Source: Mycobacterium sp. IS-3022 (lineage in GTDB: Bacteria > Actinomycetota > Actinomycetes > Mycobacteriales > Mycobacteriaceae). From it: a stretch of DNA of 64,000 nt. This document shows positions 15,386 to 26,006 of this stretch, one piece after another. Where the stretch lies: positions 186,001-250,000 of the forward strand of contig NZ_LQIN01000001.1 in the NCBI RefSeq assembly GCF_001500065.1, given 5' to 3'. The notes under the pieces are model-generated. The model was not told the origin of the DNA. It searched no databases and saw only the letters and a list, made by a program, of their open reading frames with translations. Made by a program: the position numbers and the translations under genes. How positions within the stretch are numbered: the stretch's first letter is position 1; every line of letters starts with the position of its first letter.

Positions 15386-17727
15386 TGCCTGCGTCACCAC
15401 CTGCTCGCACCTACTCACGCTTTATCGTGGCTCCCGACGTATGGCCGTCCACGCGCGAAGAATCTGAAGGCAGGGCTGCAGCTCAACGCCATCTGGCGAT
15501 TGCGACTGCGGCCGCAGCCGATGCTCACCGGGTCGCCTTGCACGGATTGCAGGCTGCCGGTGTGGCGCAGTCAAGTGGTTTCGAAGCAATGCACGCTGCC
15601 TACAGATGTATTCAAGTCCGGGCCGACGACAAGGCTGAGGCGGACAGTGCCGCGGCTGATCTGATGCAGAGTGTTGCCGCGATCCAGATGAGTGCTGGGC
15701 TGATGATCGACACGATCGATGCTGAGGCACATAAGCAACTGGTCCATGTGCCGAGCAGGAGTCCCATCGCGATCGGCATCATGACCGGTGCTGCTGCGCG
15801 GGCACGAGCGACCGCTGTCGGTTCGGCCGATGAGATTCGCGCTCTTACCGTGCAATTCGGGCAGAGATTTGCGCCGTTGCCGGAGGGGCCGCCGAGTGGC
15901 GATCCGGTCGGTGCTGGCGATGGCGATCGGTCGACCGATAAGCGATCCGACGAATCGCCCGAGCGTCCGCCCGACGCAGTAGTAGAGACCGGCGGTACGC
16001 AGACTCGTCATTCGGTGCCGGACCCGCCTGACGCCAACCTGTCGTCTGGCAACAATGCGCAGAGAGTCAGCATCGGGCCTACCCCTGGTTCTTCCTCGGT
16101 GTCATCGCAACTCTCGGCGCAAGGCACCGGTCCCGCGTACGGCGCCGCTGTGGCCGATATCGGAAGCAGTGGGGCCGGCCTCACCGGTACAGGACCATGG
16201 TCATCCGCAGGCTCGGTGGCCGCGCTCGGCGGTTCGGCATCCTCGTTATCGGGATCGGGCGCTGGAGGGATGCCGCACGCAGGCTCCGTACGACCGTCAG
16301 CGTCCGCATCGTCGTCATCTGCCGTCGCGCTGCAGGGGGTCATGCACGCGAGTGCTCCAGCGCCGCTGTCCTCGGTGGCCGGCACCCAGACAACAACCCC
16401 TGCTGCTTTCCCAGCCGCTGCGTCGGCAGCAATGCAGGCGCCATCGCCAAGTGGTACATCGCAGCCGCCTATTGTGGCGACCACGGGTGCGGTACCAGCG
16501 TCTATCGCTGGGCCACATGCCGTGTCTAGCGGTGGTCCCCATTCCCCGGTTGCAGCGTCCTTGCTGCCCCCAGGCCCGCTGGGTCCGCCGCCGTCGGCTT
16601 CGGCCGCCATTGCGCCGGCGACGGGTGCTGGTCCGCCGGTTGGCGGTGCTCACGCCTCAATGACGCCTGCCACCGCATCCGTCGCGACAGCAGCACTGAC
16701 AACTCCGGCCGCGACGCTGCCGTCGCGGGTAGCGGCCGCCGCAGCCCGCGACTTGGAACGGCAGCGCAACGAGTCGAGCGATCTACAGATGGTCAAGCGG
16801 TTGGCATGGGAACTGCTGTACGCCACCGAGACTTGTCGTTCCTTCGCGCTGTGGGCGGTTGGCTTGATGTATTCAGCAACCGGGGATCGGCTTATTGTTG
16901 CGCTGACCCACCACGGTGCAGGCTACGTACCCGCGGGGGTCGAGGTCCCTCAAGGCGTGCGGATGCTTTGGTCCGACCAAGCTATTGGCGAGGGCTTTCG
17001 TAGCCGGTGGACCGGGAATCTCGATCCGGCTGCAACGCTGGCGGCCTACGCGGAACTCAAGGCCGCGGAGCCGGCTGGCTGGCGCTTGGCGGCTGCAGCG
17101 ACCACCTGGTCCGAGGTATCGGCGCTGATGACTGCCGCGCAGCGCTGGGGCACTGAATGGGCCACCTGCTCCGGCATGTCCATGCCCGCCTCGATCGAAA
17201 AGCTGGCCGCCATCTCCAACGAGGATGCTCCGCACCGACTGGAGCGAGAGTTCCCCGAACTTTTCGAGCGTGTAGCCCAACTTCGTGCTAGAGGGCTCAC
17301 CCATCGGGCCGCCAAACTGATCACCGAAGCGATCGTTTCCGACGCGCGCCTCGCGGTCGTCACCGCTGATGTCCCTCGGATTCCGTCGAACTTCGATTCG
17401 GTATGGCCGGCGGCAGCTGACGGCAGGATAGATGCCGCGGACCGTGCCCAATTTGCCGAAGCGGTTCAGCAGCAATGGTTCAGCATTGGAATGGTGCAGC
17501 CGGGTTGGGACGACGAACCCACTGAGAGTGCCTGTGCAGAGTACCGGGCGCAATGGCTCATTTGCCGGGCGCTTGAGGTGGTCCTGGGGTGGATTGCTGA
17601 CGGCAACAGCGGGGCAACGCCGGCGGATCTGCCGATGGAAGACATGATCTACGCCGCAGCACATGCTTACCTTGACGGCCGCGGAACTGGTTGGATCACT
17701 GATCTTTTCGACGCTGCAGGAGCGTGA
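15385..17727 (+). CDS. Large Ala/Ser/Gly/Pro-rich protein with Rv0026/Rv2082-like C-terminal domain
   Basis: A 780-aa protein. Residues about 1-175 are helical and alanine-rich, like the helical head of type VII substrates. Residues about 180-440 are low-complexity Ser/Gly/Ala/Pro sequence. The C-terminal 320 residues contain LAWELLYATETCRSFALWAVG followed by LIVALTHHGAGYVPAGVEVP and GVRML, resembling the DUF5631/DUF5632 region of mycobacterial Rv0026, Rv0029 and Rv2082-type proteins. Coupled upstream (TGATG); a 256-aa gene follows 9 bp later. Probably exported cargo or a cargo-associated factor; biochemical activity is unknown. Confidence 0.62.
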   Translation: MPASPPARTYSRFIVAPDVWPSTREESEGRAAAQRHLAIATAAAADAHRVALHGLQAAGVAQSSGFEAMHAAYRCIQVRADDKAEADSAAADLMQSVAAIQMSAGLMIDTIDAEAHKQLVHVPSRSPIAIGIMTGAAARARATAVGSADEIRALTVQFGQRFAPLPEGPPSGDPVGAGDGDRSTDKRSDESPERPPDAVVETGGTQTRHSVPDPPDANLSSGNNAQRVSIGPTPGSSSVSSQLSAQGTGPAYGAAVADIGSSGAGLTGTGPWSSAGSVAALGGSASSLSGSGAGGMPHAGSVRPSASASSSSAVALQGVMHASAPAPLSSVAGTQTTTPAAFPAAASAAMQAPSPSGTSQPPIVATTGAVPASIAGPHAVSSGGPHSPVAASLLPPGPLGPPPSASAAIAPATGAGPPVGGAHASMTPATASVATAALTTPAATLPSRVAAAAARDLERQRNESSDLQMVKRLAWELLYATETCRSFALWAVGLMYSATGDRLIVALTHHGAGYVPAGVEVPQGVRMLWSDQAIGEGFRSRWTGNLDPAATLAAYAELKAAEPAGWRLAAAATTWSEVSALMTAAQRWGTEWATCSGMSMPASIEKLAAISNEDAPHRLEREFPELFERVAQLRARGLTHRAAKLITEAIVSDARLAVVTADVPRIPSNFDSVWPAAADGRIDAADRAQFAEAVQQQWFSIGMVQPGWDDEPTESACAEYRAQWLICRALEVVLGWIADGNSGATPADLPMEDMIYAAAHAYLDGRGTGWITDLFDAAGA

Positions 17728-17736
17728 TTTCGGAGA

Positions 17737-18507
17737 ATGGATTCCGCTTCTCATGAGATAGATGGTGAAGCTTGGCGGGCCGAGCTGGAGCGGCTGCATG
17801 CTCATCTGGTGAACGTCGTCGATCAGGCGTCTGCATGGGCCCGCGAGTTTCACGTTCGGACTGGGGATGAGTTGTGGGGAAACGACTCCTTGCCCGTCAG
17901 CTATCCATTGATGAACTACGCGAACAGGCTGGAGCGGATCAGCTCGAAGCTAAAGATCATCTGTGCAAACGCTTCGCTACAGTCTCCGCCACCGACCTGG
18001 GACCGCGCAACCCTGTATTCGCCCTCACCTCCATCGGTACCTTCGCGTGGCCCAAATCGGCGATGGGCCGACTACTCGGAAGGTGGCCGATACGTGCTGA
18101 TGCTTCAGCCCACGTCGCCGCACGGCCACATAGTTACCGCTCGCCAACAGTGGAGCGTTGCCCTTCGCCTTGCGAATCCAAGCATCATCGAACGCGAATT
18201 TGGTGTACCGCAGCTGGTTGCATACAGTTGGTTCTCTCGATCAGAGTTCGACAAGGCATATTGGTTGGTGTACAGAGCGTTTCGTGACAGTGTGGCAGCC
18301 ACGTTCGGTCGTGTGTGGGCAACCGGATCATCCGAGGATAGATCTCGTTCGACGGCAGTGCTGGTGAGTTGGATGAAAGCACTGACCGACTACGGGAGCT
18401 CAGTTGAGGATTGTGAATCCGTGCTTCGTGACATCGAGGTGGTAGAATCGAGCTCAGTCGCGGATTACCGAGCAGCCCAAAAAGTTTGGTGCCCTGTCAT
18501 GCCTTGA
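17737..18507 (+). CDS. Hypothetical protein, last gene of secretion-like operon
   Basis: A 256-aa soluble protein without signal peptide. It has an N-terminal helical segment (WRAELERLHAHLVNVVDQASAWAREF), a middle part with GRYVLMLQPTSPHGHIV and a C-terminal helical part. It lies 9 bp after the large protein, so it is in the same transcript. No family recognised. By position it could be a chaperone or an immunity partner of the cargo, which is speculation. Confidence 0.6.
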   Translation: MDSASHEIDGEAWRAELERLHAHLVNVVDQASAWAREFHVRTGDELWGNDSLPVSYPLMNYANRLERISSKLKIICANASLQSPPPTWDRATLYSPSPPSVPSRGPNRRWADYSEGGRYVLMLQPTSPHGHIVTARQQWSVALRLANPSIIEREFGVPQLVAYSWFSRSEFDKAYWLVYRAFRDSVAATFGRVWATGSSEDRSRSTAVLVSWMKALTDYGSSVEDCESVLRDIEVVESSSVADYRAAQKVWCPVMP

Positions 18508-18655
18508 CCGACTCGCCGGCGGCTACGGGGCACCCGCTCGAATGCGACTTGGCCATTGACATGTTGAAGGCCGAATCCCAAACACGACAAGCTGGTAATC
18601 GCCCAGCAGTCCTCTCGCGACTGAACCGGATATGACCTCGAAGTCTTGGAGCACG

Positions 18656-18814
18656 ATGATGAAGATCATTGCGGTGCCTGATCTCCTGCGCGACTTCGAC
18701 GAAGTGCTGTCGAGCGTTGAGAGAGGAGAATCATTCGAAATCCGCGCGGCTGACGGTCATGCGATCGCTCTCCTGCTGTCGATTCAGGACGAAGCTCAGG
18801 ACCCAACCGACTGA
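18656..18814 (+). CDS. Phd/YefM-like orphan antitoxin (52 aa)
   Basis: A short protein starting MMKIIAVPDLLRDFDEVLSSVERGE, then FEIRAADGHAIALLLS, matching the N-terminal DNA-binding half of Phd/YefM antitoxins (LxxxFxxxLxxVxxGE...xxGxxxAxL). It is shorter than usual because the toxin-binding tail is nearly absent. GGAG lies 4-7 nt before the two adjacent ATGs. No toxin gene follows, so it is an orphan or a remnant of a TA pair. It may still act as a repressor or counter a toxin elsewhere. Confidence 0.6.
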   Translation: MMKIIAVPDLLRDFDEVLSSVERGESFEIRAADGHAIALLLSIQDEAQDPTD

Positions 18815-18922
18815 TCTCCGCGAGCAGCCACTCGTCGGCTCTCCGCCGCTGTCGAAGCATTGTCAGATGAGGCGGGACGCGACAAAGCAACTTGGCACCT
18901 GACCCCCTGTGCGGGCCGCAGG

Positions 18923-20500
18923 TCATGACGCTTCCGCCGTGACATCACCGCCGGCTGTAGTGTCGGCTTCCAGCGCCTTCCGGCAACTCCCGGTGGCATT
19001 CGCATTTCCGCCGATCTGCGTCAGCGAGGCACGCGAGGATTGCGAGGCTCGCTGAGCCACAACATCTTTGTACGGCGGATAGATGGTCCACTGCAGAACG
19101 TTCCTGTGGTTGCGCGCGCCATCTTCTTCGATCACCCATCCGAGGGTGCGAAGCGCCGGGGCATGCCTCCGCAGTAACCCTGAAACGTCGCGACCGTTCT
19201 TCGGCCATTCCCTTGGTCGTCGCCAGTTGTCGTCGACCGGTGTGAGTAACGCCAGCAAATCGCCGCCGGATTGACCAACGAGAGGTTCTCGAGTGCGCGA
19301 GCGAAGCTGTTCGACGAACGGGTCAATGGACAAACTGTCCTCAGACAAATGATTGGCGCGCGACGTGTAGCGTCGTACGCCATCAGTCGACAAGATCTCG
19401 TCCACAGCCGCCAGCGTGCGACAAAAGTCCGCCATCCTGGGCGGGTCTTCAACTGAGATGGTCTCCAGCCGATGGTGAACGGTGGCAGCCAAATTGAGTA
19501 GTCCGCCGAAGATACCTGGTAGAGCCGTTTCCCACCGCTGTCGCATCTTGGCCTCTGACTGTCGCATGCTGTGATCGATGCGTCGCAGCTCCACAATCGC
19601 TAGTCGGTCCGCCAGATCAGGTCTGATCGCACCAACGTCGATTCCGTTTATGATCACGCATCGGCGGAACTTGATGACCGCGAGATCGGCATCTGTATAT
19701 AGAGACCGTTTCACCGTGGCGTCGCCTGTCGCAGCGCGACATAACGAGTCCGACAGCCACGGCGGGATGCCCGATAGGTTGTCCAGAGCAACAACCCACG
19801 ATCCAGACGCGGCAGTCGCCCACGAATCCGCGTCGCGTGGCGCTTGGCGAAACGGGGCGGGTGAGGGGTCGATGAGTTCGACCAGGTTCCGCGTCGTTGT
19901 GGTTTTCGCGCTACCTTGCTCGGCGAATAGGGCAAGTACCGGATGCGGAACGTCGCACTGAACCAAAGCAGCTACCAGAAATGCGAGAAGAACTGGGCGA
20001 TCCTCAACTGCGACATTGACGAACTCCCAGAGCCTCGTCACGTCCCCGTCTGGGTGCGGTGCCGTCATCGCCCCCGTCAGCTTCTTGTTGCGGAGAAACC
20101 TCACCGGCGCAGCGGAAGCTATCGACCACCTTCCATTGCGGACTTTGATCACATGGCCGTCTGGATCTCCGGTGTCGATGTAGATCGTCCCGTCGTGGTC
20201 GGCGACGCGTAGGTACAACTTCTCGGGTGCCTGCGTGGCTGCCAGGCCTTCCAAGATCAGAGTGGCGTCGGTAAGTGCTTGGCCGCCGGCGACCGCGCCG
20301 GTTTCGGTGAAGTAGCGTGCTGCGAGATCGGCTCGTAGCCCAGCGCGGCCGCCACGCAGGAGCATCGCGAGGTGCGGTCGATTGCGTTCGGCGCCAAATG
20401 GCTCGCCATCCTCGGACACGCCGAGAAGGTAGCGTTCCCGGGCCATGTCGACTAAGCGTGCCGCTACTGACTTCTTGTCTGATTCACCTCTACCGCTCAT
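18923..20500 (-). CDS. P-loop ATPase of phage/satellite replication type (primase-helicase-like)
   Basis: A 525-aa protein with a central ATPase: Walker A EQGSAKTTT (near residue 200) and a Walker B-like VVALDNLSG about 50 residues on. A following RRCVIINGIDVGAIRPDLADR segment resembles sensor/arginine-finger parts of D5/SF3-like helicases used in phage, plasmid and satellite replication. The N-terminal 150 residues lack the classic primase motifs I would expect. The position next to the excisionase and integrase is that of the replication gene in phiRv-type elements and satellites. It could start bidirectional replication after excision; this is inference. Confidence 0.72.
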   Translation of the reverse strand: MSGRGESDKKSVAARLVDMARERYLLGVSEDGEPFGAERNRPHLAMLLRGGRAGLRADLAARYFTETGAVAGGQALTDATLILEGLAATQAPEKLYLRVADHDGTIYIDTGDPDGHVIKVRNGRWSIASAAPVRFLRNKKLTGAMTAPHPDGDVTRLWEFVNVAVEDRPVLLAFLVAALVQCDVPHPVLALFAEQGSAKTTTTRNLVELIDPSPAPFRQAPRDADSWATAASGSWVVALDNLSGIPPWLSDSLCRAATGDATVKRSLYTDADLAVIKFRRCVIINGIDVGAIRPDLADRLAIVELRRIDHSMRQSEAKMRQRWETALPGIFGGLLNLAATVHHRLETISVEDPPRMADFCRTLAAVDEILSTDGVRRYTSRANHLSEDSLSIDPFVEQLRSRTREPLVGQSGGDLLALLTPVDDNWRRPREWPKNGRDVSGLLRRHAPALRTLGWVIEEDGARNHRNVLQWTIYPPYKDVVAQRASQSSRASLTQIGGNANATGSCRKALEADTTAGGDVTAEAS

Positions 20501-20591
20501 GGGTTTTCCTGCCCATGGTGCTGTTGTGTACGGGCATACCGCGCTATTCTCATGTGGAATCTCCGTGCTGAGTAATCGGGTGGTTCGAACG

Positions 20592-20620
20592 AAAGACCTC
20601 GGCTAGTCCCCGAGGTCTTT
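20592..20620. terminator. Strong hairpin terminator, works in both directions
   Basis: AAAGACCTCGG (20592-20602) and CCGAGGTCTTT (20610-20620) form a perfect 11-bp stem with a 7-nt loop, flanked by A on one side and T on the other. It separates the excisionase gene from the ATPase gene, so it may end the short excisionase transcript. Confidence 0.8.
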
Positions 20621-20634
20621 TTCGTGGGTGGACG

Positions 20635-20832
20635 TCATGCGGCGTCGCCGCCGCCGCGGCGGGTTGCATTCTCCCGCTGCGAGATCCAGCGCAGAACTTC
20701 GTCCCGCCGATATACGACCCTGCGTCCCAGCGTAAAGCTCGCCGGCCCGATATTGGAGTGCCGCCAGTAGCGCAGCGTGCCGACCGGAACGCCGATCAGC
20801 TCCGATACCTGTTTAGCTCCAAGCAGTTCCAT
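20635..20832 (-). CDS. xis: AlpA/MerR-type helix-turn-helix excisionase
   Basis: A 65-aa winged helix-turn-helix protein: MELLGAKQVSELIGVPVGTLRYWRH, then GRRVVYRRDEVLRWI. This is the usual form of excisionases and AlpA-type activators in actinobacterial integrative elements. ATG 20832 is preceded by AGGAGGA about 6-8 nt away, so I rejected the longer upstream frame. It diverges from the integrase, and the 166-bp gap between them should hold both promoters. It would direct the integrase towards excision. Confidence 0.82.
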   Translation of the reverse strand: MELLGAKQVSELIGVPVGTLRYWRHSNIGPASFTLGRRVVYRRDEVLRWISQRENATRRGGGDAA

Positions 20833-20998
20833 CACATTCCTCCTGAAGTACGGTCGGTTCAATCGAACCAACAGTGACACTCCACCACTTGATGAGTCCA
20901 CCACCATGGGCAACTTCGATCGGAAATTGGTGAGATTCGTTTACTTTCAGTAGTTGTCGGTTCTCAATGGCACACTCGCTGTTACGGAGGAGGGGACT

Positions 20999-22300
<1,302 letters not shown>

Positions 22301-22463
22301 AGCCACGACAGCGTATCGCACCGGCGGGGTGCGAGGCCAAACGCTTACCGCGGCCTCCGTCGACGACCGCGAGTTCTACACCAGGGCTGTGATTCTTCTC
22401 CGAGGACGACCCTGGTGCAGAAATCGCGAGCCCGGCTGAGGCGTCACGCTAGCGAACGGGGGG

Positions 22464-22727
22464 CTAGCGGCGGGTTTCCCTCAGCACGGCCAGACGCTCG
22501 CGGTACTCGGCCTCGGTGACCTCGCCCTTGGCGTAGGAGTCACGCAGCGTGCGAATGCCATGGCTGCCGCGGAAACGGCGCGCGACGTAGACGATGCCGA
22601 TGATGACAAGCGTCCAGAACGTCAGCGGGATGAGCAGGAACCACGGGTTCCAGTCATGATCGGCGAACCGGCCGCCATGCTCGGCGAGAAATGTGGTTGT
22701 GGTGGGGGCGATTTCGTTGATGTTCAT
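22464..22727 (-). CDS. SHOCT-domain membrane protein
   Basis: An 87-aa protein with one transmembrane helix (WFLLIPLTFWTLVIIGIVYVA, about residues 31-51) and a C-terminal SHOCT motif (LRDSYAKGEVTEAEYRERLAVL). ATG 22727 was chosen over a longer frame reaching into the response regulator gene. SHOCT proteins are small membrane or oligomerisation modules without a fixed function. It is the first core gene right of the tRNA and follows the two-component genes in the same direction. Confidence 0.78.
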   Translation of the reverse strand: MNINEIAPTTTTFLAEHGGRFADHDWNPWFLLIPLTFWTLVIIGIVYVARRFRGSHGIRTLRDSYAKGEVTEAEYRERLAVLRETRR

Positions 22728-22813
22728 GGGATCGAGCCTGCCGCTGACGGTGCGGGCGCCGCATCGGCCTACGGTCGGCAACTGCGCTACGTCCGCGAAC
22801 GTAGGGCGATGCG

Positions 22814-23485
22814 TCAGCCCTGCCATCCCGGCCGTACCAGGCCGGTCTCGTAGGCGATCACCACCAGCTGGGTGCGGTCGCGGGCGCCCAGCTTGGTCAG
22901 GATCCGGCTTACGTGGGTCCGCGCCGTGGCCGGGCTCATGAACAACCGCCCGCCGATCTCGGCGTTGGTCAGGCCCTCGGCAACCAGTGCCATCACCTCG
23001 CGCTCCCGCGTCGTCAAGTCGGCCAGCACGGCCGGCGACCCGGCGGGCGCCTTGGTCCTGGCGGCGAACTCCGCCACCAGCCGACGCGTCACCGACGGCG
23101 ACAGCAGCGCGTCGCCCTCGGCGACCACCCGCACCGCCCGTACCAGTTCAATCGGCTCGGTGTGCTTGACCAGAAAGCCGCTCGCCCCGGCGCGCATCGC
23201 CTCGAACACGTACTCGTCGAGTTCGAACGTCGTCAGCACCACCACCCGCACCCCGCTCAGCGCCGGGTCCGCCACGATCTCGCGCGTTGCGGCCAACCCG
23301 TCCATCTCCGGCATCCGGATGTCCATCAAGACCACATCGGGCCGTAGTTCGCGTGCGGACGCGAGCGCAGCGGCCCCGGTGTCGGCCTCCGCGACCACCT
23401 CGATGCCGTCCTGCGCGTCGAGCAGTGCGGCGAAGCCCGCCCGCACCAACGCTTGGTCATCAGCGATGATTACCCGAATCGTCAT
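22814..23485 (-). CDS. NarL/LuxR-type response regulator
   Basis: A 223-aa regulator. The receiver domain (about 1-120) has the acidic pair in IIADDQALVRAGF, the phospho-acceptor Asp in VVLMDIRMPEMDG, the switch Thr in VVLTTF and Lys in FLVKHT. The LuxR/GerE helix-turn-helix is LTTREREVMALVAEGLTNAEI to RDRTQLVVIAYE. It would control genes in response to the adjacent kinase. Its ATG overlaps the kinase's proper stop (ATGA); because of a frameshift in the kinase it is also in frame with the upstream reading frame. Confidence 0.92.
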   Translation of the reverse strand: MTIRVIIADDQALVRAGFAALLDAQDGIEVVAEADTGAAALASARELRPDVVLMDIRMPEMDGLAATREIVADPALSGVRVVVLTTFELDEYVFEAMRAGASGFLVKHTEPIELVRAVRVVAEGDALLSPSVTRRLVAEFAARTKAPAGSPAVLADLTTREREVMALVAEGLTNAEIGGRLFMSPATARTHVSRILTKLGARDRTQLVVIAYETGLVRPGWQG

Positions 23486-24664
23486 GTCGCGTCGGGACTT
23501 TCGGCCGCCAACGGAAGGGAGGCCCGTACGCTGAATCCGCCGCCGGGATGCCGGTGCACCGACAGATCGCCACCGAGCGCACGTGCCCGCTCTCGCATGC
23601 CGACGATGCCACTGCCTCCCGACGGTGGCCCCGGAGTTGAGCGGGTGTCCGTCGTTGTCGACCGCGACGGCCAACGTGTCGGCCCCGTAAGTGACTGTGA
23701 CGGTGGCGTGTTCGGCAGTCGAATGCCGTACCACGTTCGTCAATGACTCCTGCACGATGCGGGCTGCGGCGACGTCGATCACCGCGGGCACCGGACGCGG
23801 TTCGCCGCGCACCGCCGTGGTCACCGTCAGCCCCGTCGCGCGGGCGGCACCGACGAGACCGTCCAGATCGGCGATGCCGGGCGTCGGCGCCGTCGGTTGG
23901 CCTTGCTCGGTGCGCAGCGCGTCAACCAACGAGTGCACATCCGAAATCGCTTGCCGGCTGGCATCCTTGATGGCGGCAAGCGCAGGGCCGGCCCGTTCCG
24001 GATGCTGATCGAGCAATTCCAGTGCGACCGATGACTGCACGTTGATCATCGACAGGCTGTGCGCCAGCACGTCGTGCAGCTCTCGGGCGATCGACAGCCG
24101 CGCCTGCGTCGCCTGGCGCTCCTGCTCGGACTGCGCCTCCCGCGCCATCGCGGCCTTGCGCTGACGACGTGCGTCGATCACCGCGCGACGCTGCCGGATG
24201 CCCTCGGCTACAGCGACGAGCACGATGAGCCACGCCGCGATCGCGCCGATCGCGACGGTGGGCGGCGGCTCCTCGCCCCGAAGCAGTGGGATCAGCCAGA
24301 CCACCGCCGCCCAGCCCAGCAGCGGCAGGGGATAGCTACGCCAGCGTGGGCCCGTGACGGCCGCGGTCAGAAAGGCCACTATCAGCGATGCGAAGACCGG
24401 TCCGACCCGGAACCCCGCCGCCAGGTAGACCATGGTGATCGCGATCACGGTCAGCAGCACCGCGTACGGGTAGACGGTGCGCAGCAGCAGCGCCACCGGG
24501 CCGGCGATCAGCAGCACGTAGCCGAACCAGTTGAGCGGCACCCAGTGCAGGTCCGGTCCTCGGCGGTGACGCGGTCCGGCGGTGCCTGCGAGTTGAACCG
24601 CGGCCACCACAACCGGGATCAGCCACACCGCGGGGCGGCGCAGCACATCCCGCAGGCGGTCCAT
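23482..24664 (-). pseudogene. NarL-type sensor histidine kinase with 1-nt frameshift
   Basis: A membrane kinase with 4-6 N-terminal helices, a HisKA_3 dimerisation box around ARELHDVLAHSLS, an N box VQESLTNVVRH and the G1-type DNDG. After SGATVG the frame should continue GGSGIVGMRERARALGGD to a TGA overlapping the regulator's ATG, but one extra base (T23617 on the plus strand, read as A in GGGAGGCAGT) shifts it. The actual frame runs on through unrelated residues and joins the regulator in frame as a 635-aa fusion. The ATP lid is therefore lost unless the base is a sequencing error. Start taken as ATG 24664. Confidence 0.75.
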
Positions 24665-24798
24665 ACCGGAAACGTAGTCGGGAACGGGCCGGCTTGGCGT
24701 CCGCGCAGAGGCGTACATCACGACACGCCGCGGGAAGCAACGGGGCTGTCGGTGGCGTTATGCACACTGACGGCAGGAACCGACGAAGCGAGGACGAG

Positions 24799-24996
24799 AT
24801 GACTGGTCTTGGCGCATCCATCTATCTGGGTTTCTTCGTGCTCGCCGCGGTGTGGCTGTTCCTCACCTCCGACGGCCCGCTGAGCGGCGGGGCCGACGAT
24901 CAGGACCAGCGTCCTGAGCGTTCGAACTCGACCAACACCGACGCAAACTCCGAGTCGTCCAACGCGTGGTTGGTCAGCCACTCGTCGCAGAAGTAG
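24799..24996 (+). CDS. Possible small membrane protein (65 aa)
   Basis: [20 protein letters not shown] opens a hydrophobic segment, followed by a polar tail. GAGGACGAG directly before the ATG is a good ribosome-binding site. The last third overlaps the 3' end of the cysteine desulfhydrase gene on the other strand by 97 nt, so the tail may be a chance antisense reading. Real or not remains open. Confidence 0.38.
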   Translation: MTGLGASIYLGFFVLAAVWLFLTSDGPLSGGADDQDQRPERSNSTNTDANSESSNAWLVSHSSQK

Positions 24997-26006
24997 GTGT
25001 CCGCGTAGCGGTCCCCGCTGTCGGCCAGCAGCGTCACCACCGAACCACTGCGCCCTGCGGTCCTCATCTCCGCCAAGAGCCCGAACGACCCCCATAGGTT
25101 CGTCCCGGTCGACGGGCCCACCCGCCGGCCCAGCACCCTGCTGGCGTGCCGAGCGGCAGCCACCGAGGCGGCATCCGGCACGACCACCATGCGGTCGACC
25201 ACGCCGGGCAGGAACGACGGCTCCACTCGCGGTCGGCCGATACCCTCGATCCGCGACGACATCCCGGTCACCACATCAGCGCGGCCCTGCGCGTAGGCGG
25301 GAAAGAACGCCGAGTTCTCCGGATCGACCACGCACAGCCGGGTCGCGTGGCGTCGATAGCGGATGTAACGGCCGATGGTCGCGCTGGTGCCGCCGGTGCC
25401 GGCACCCACCACGATCCAGTCGGGCACCGGATGCGCCTCGTCGCGCATCTGCTCGAAGATCGACTCGGCGATGTTGTTGTTGCCACGCCAGTCGGTGGCC
25501 CGCTCGGCGTTGGTGAACTGATCGATGTAGTGCCCGCCGGTCTCTTCGGCGAGTCGTTCCGCCTCGGCGTAAACCTGACTGGACTCAGCCACGAAATGGC
25601 AACGCCCACCCTGTGTTTCGATCAGAGCGATCTTGCTGGCGCTCGTCGAGGACGGCATCACGGCGATGAACGGCAAGCCGAGCAGTGCCGCAAAGTACGC
25701 CTCCGACACCGCTGTCGAGCCCGAAGAGGCTTCGATGATCGTGGTGTTCTCGTCGATCCAGCCGTTGCACAGCGCGTACAGAAACAGTGAGCGCGCCAGC
25801 CGGTGCTTGAGGCTGCCGGTGATGTGGGTCGTCTCATCCTTGAGATACAACTGCAGGTCGCAGCCGTCGGACCAGGCCGCCGGCAGCGGATACCGCAGCA
25901 GATGAGTGTCGGCGCTACGGCGCGCGTCGGCCTCGATCAACCGGACCGCATCGTGCACCCACGTGCGTGGACCGCTGCGACTGGCTGTTGAGGACTTGTC
26001 GGTCAC
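24900..26006 (-). CDS. cds1: PLP-dependent cysteine synthase-like lyase (Cds1, Rv3684 type)
   Basis: A 368-aa fold-type II PLP enzyme of the cysteine synthase family. The PLP lysine is in TGSLKHR, with the substrate/phosphate loop [10 protein letters not shown] and a glycine-rich [14 protein letters not shown]. The M. tuberculosis homologue Rv3684 is reported as Cds1, a cysteine desulfhydrase giving H2S, pyruvate and ammonia. The GTG start overlaps the phosphoesterase stop by 4 nt (GTGA). It is located in the cytoplasm by lack of signal sequence. Confidence 0.85.
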   Translation of the reverse strand: MTDKSSTASRSGPRTWVHDAVRLIEADARRSADTHLLRYPLPAAWSDGCDLQLYLKDETTHITGSLKHRLARSLFLYALCNGWIDENTTIIEASSGSTAVSEAYFAALLGLPFIAVMPSSTSASKIALIETQGGRCHFVAESSQVYAEAERLAEETGGHYIDQFTNAERATDWRGNNNIAESIFEQMRDEAHPVPDWIVVGAGTGGTSATIGRYIRYRRHATRLCVVDPENSAFFPAYAQGRADVVTGMSSRIEGIGRPRVEPSFLPGVVDRMVVVPDAASVAAARHASRVLGRRVGPSTGTNLWGSFGLLAEMRTAGRSGSVVTLLADSGDRYADTYFCDEWLTNHALDDSEFASVLVEFERSGRWS

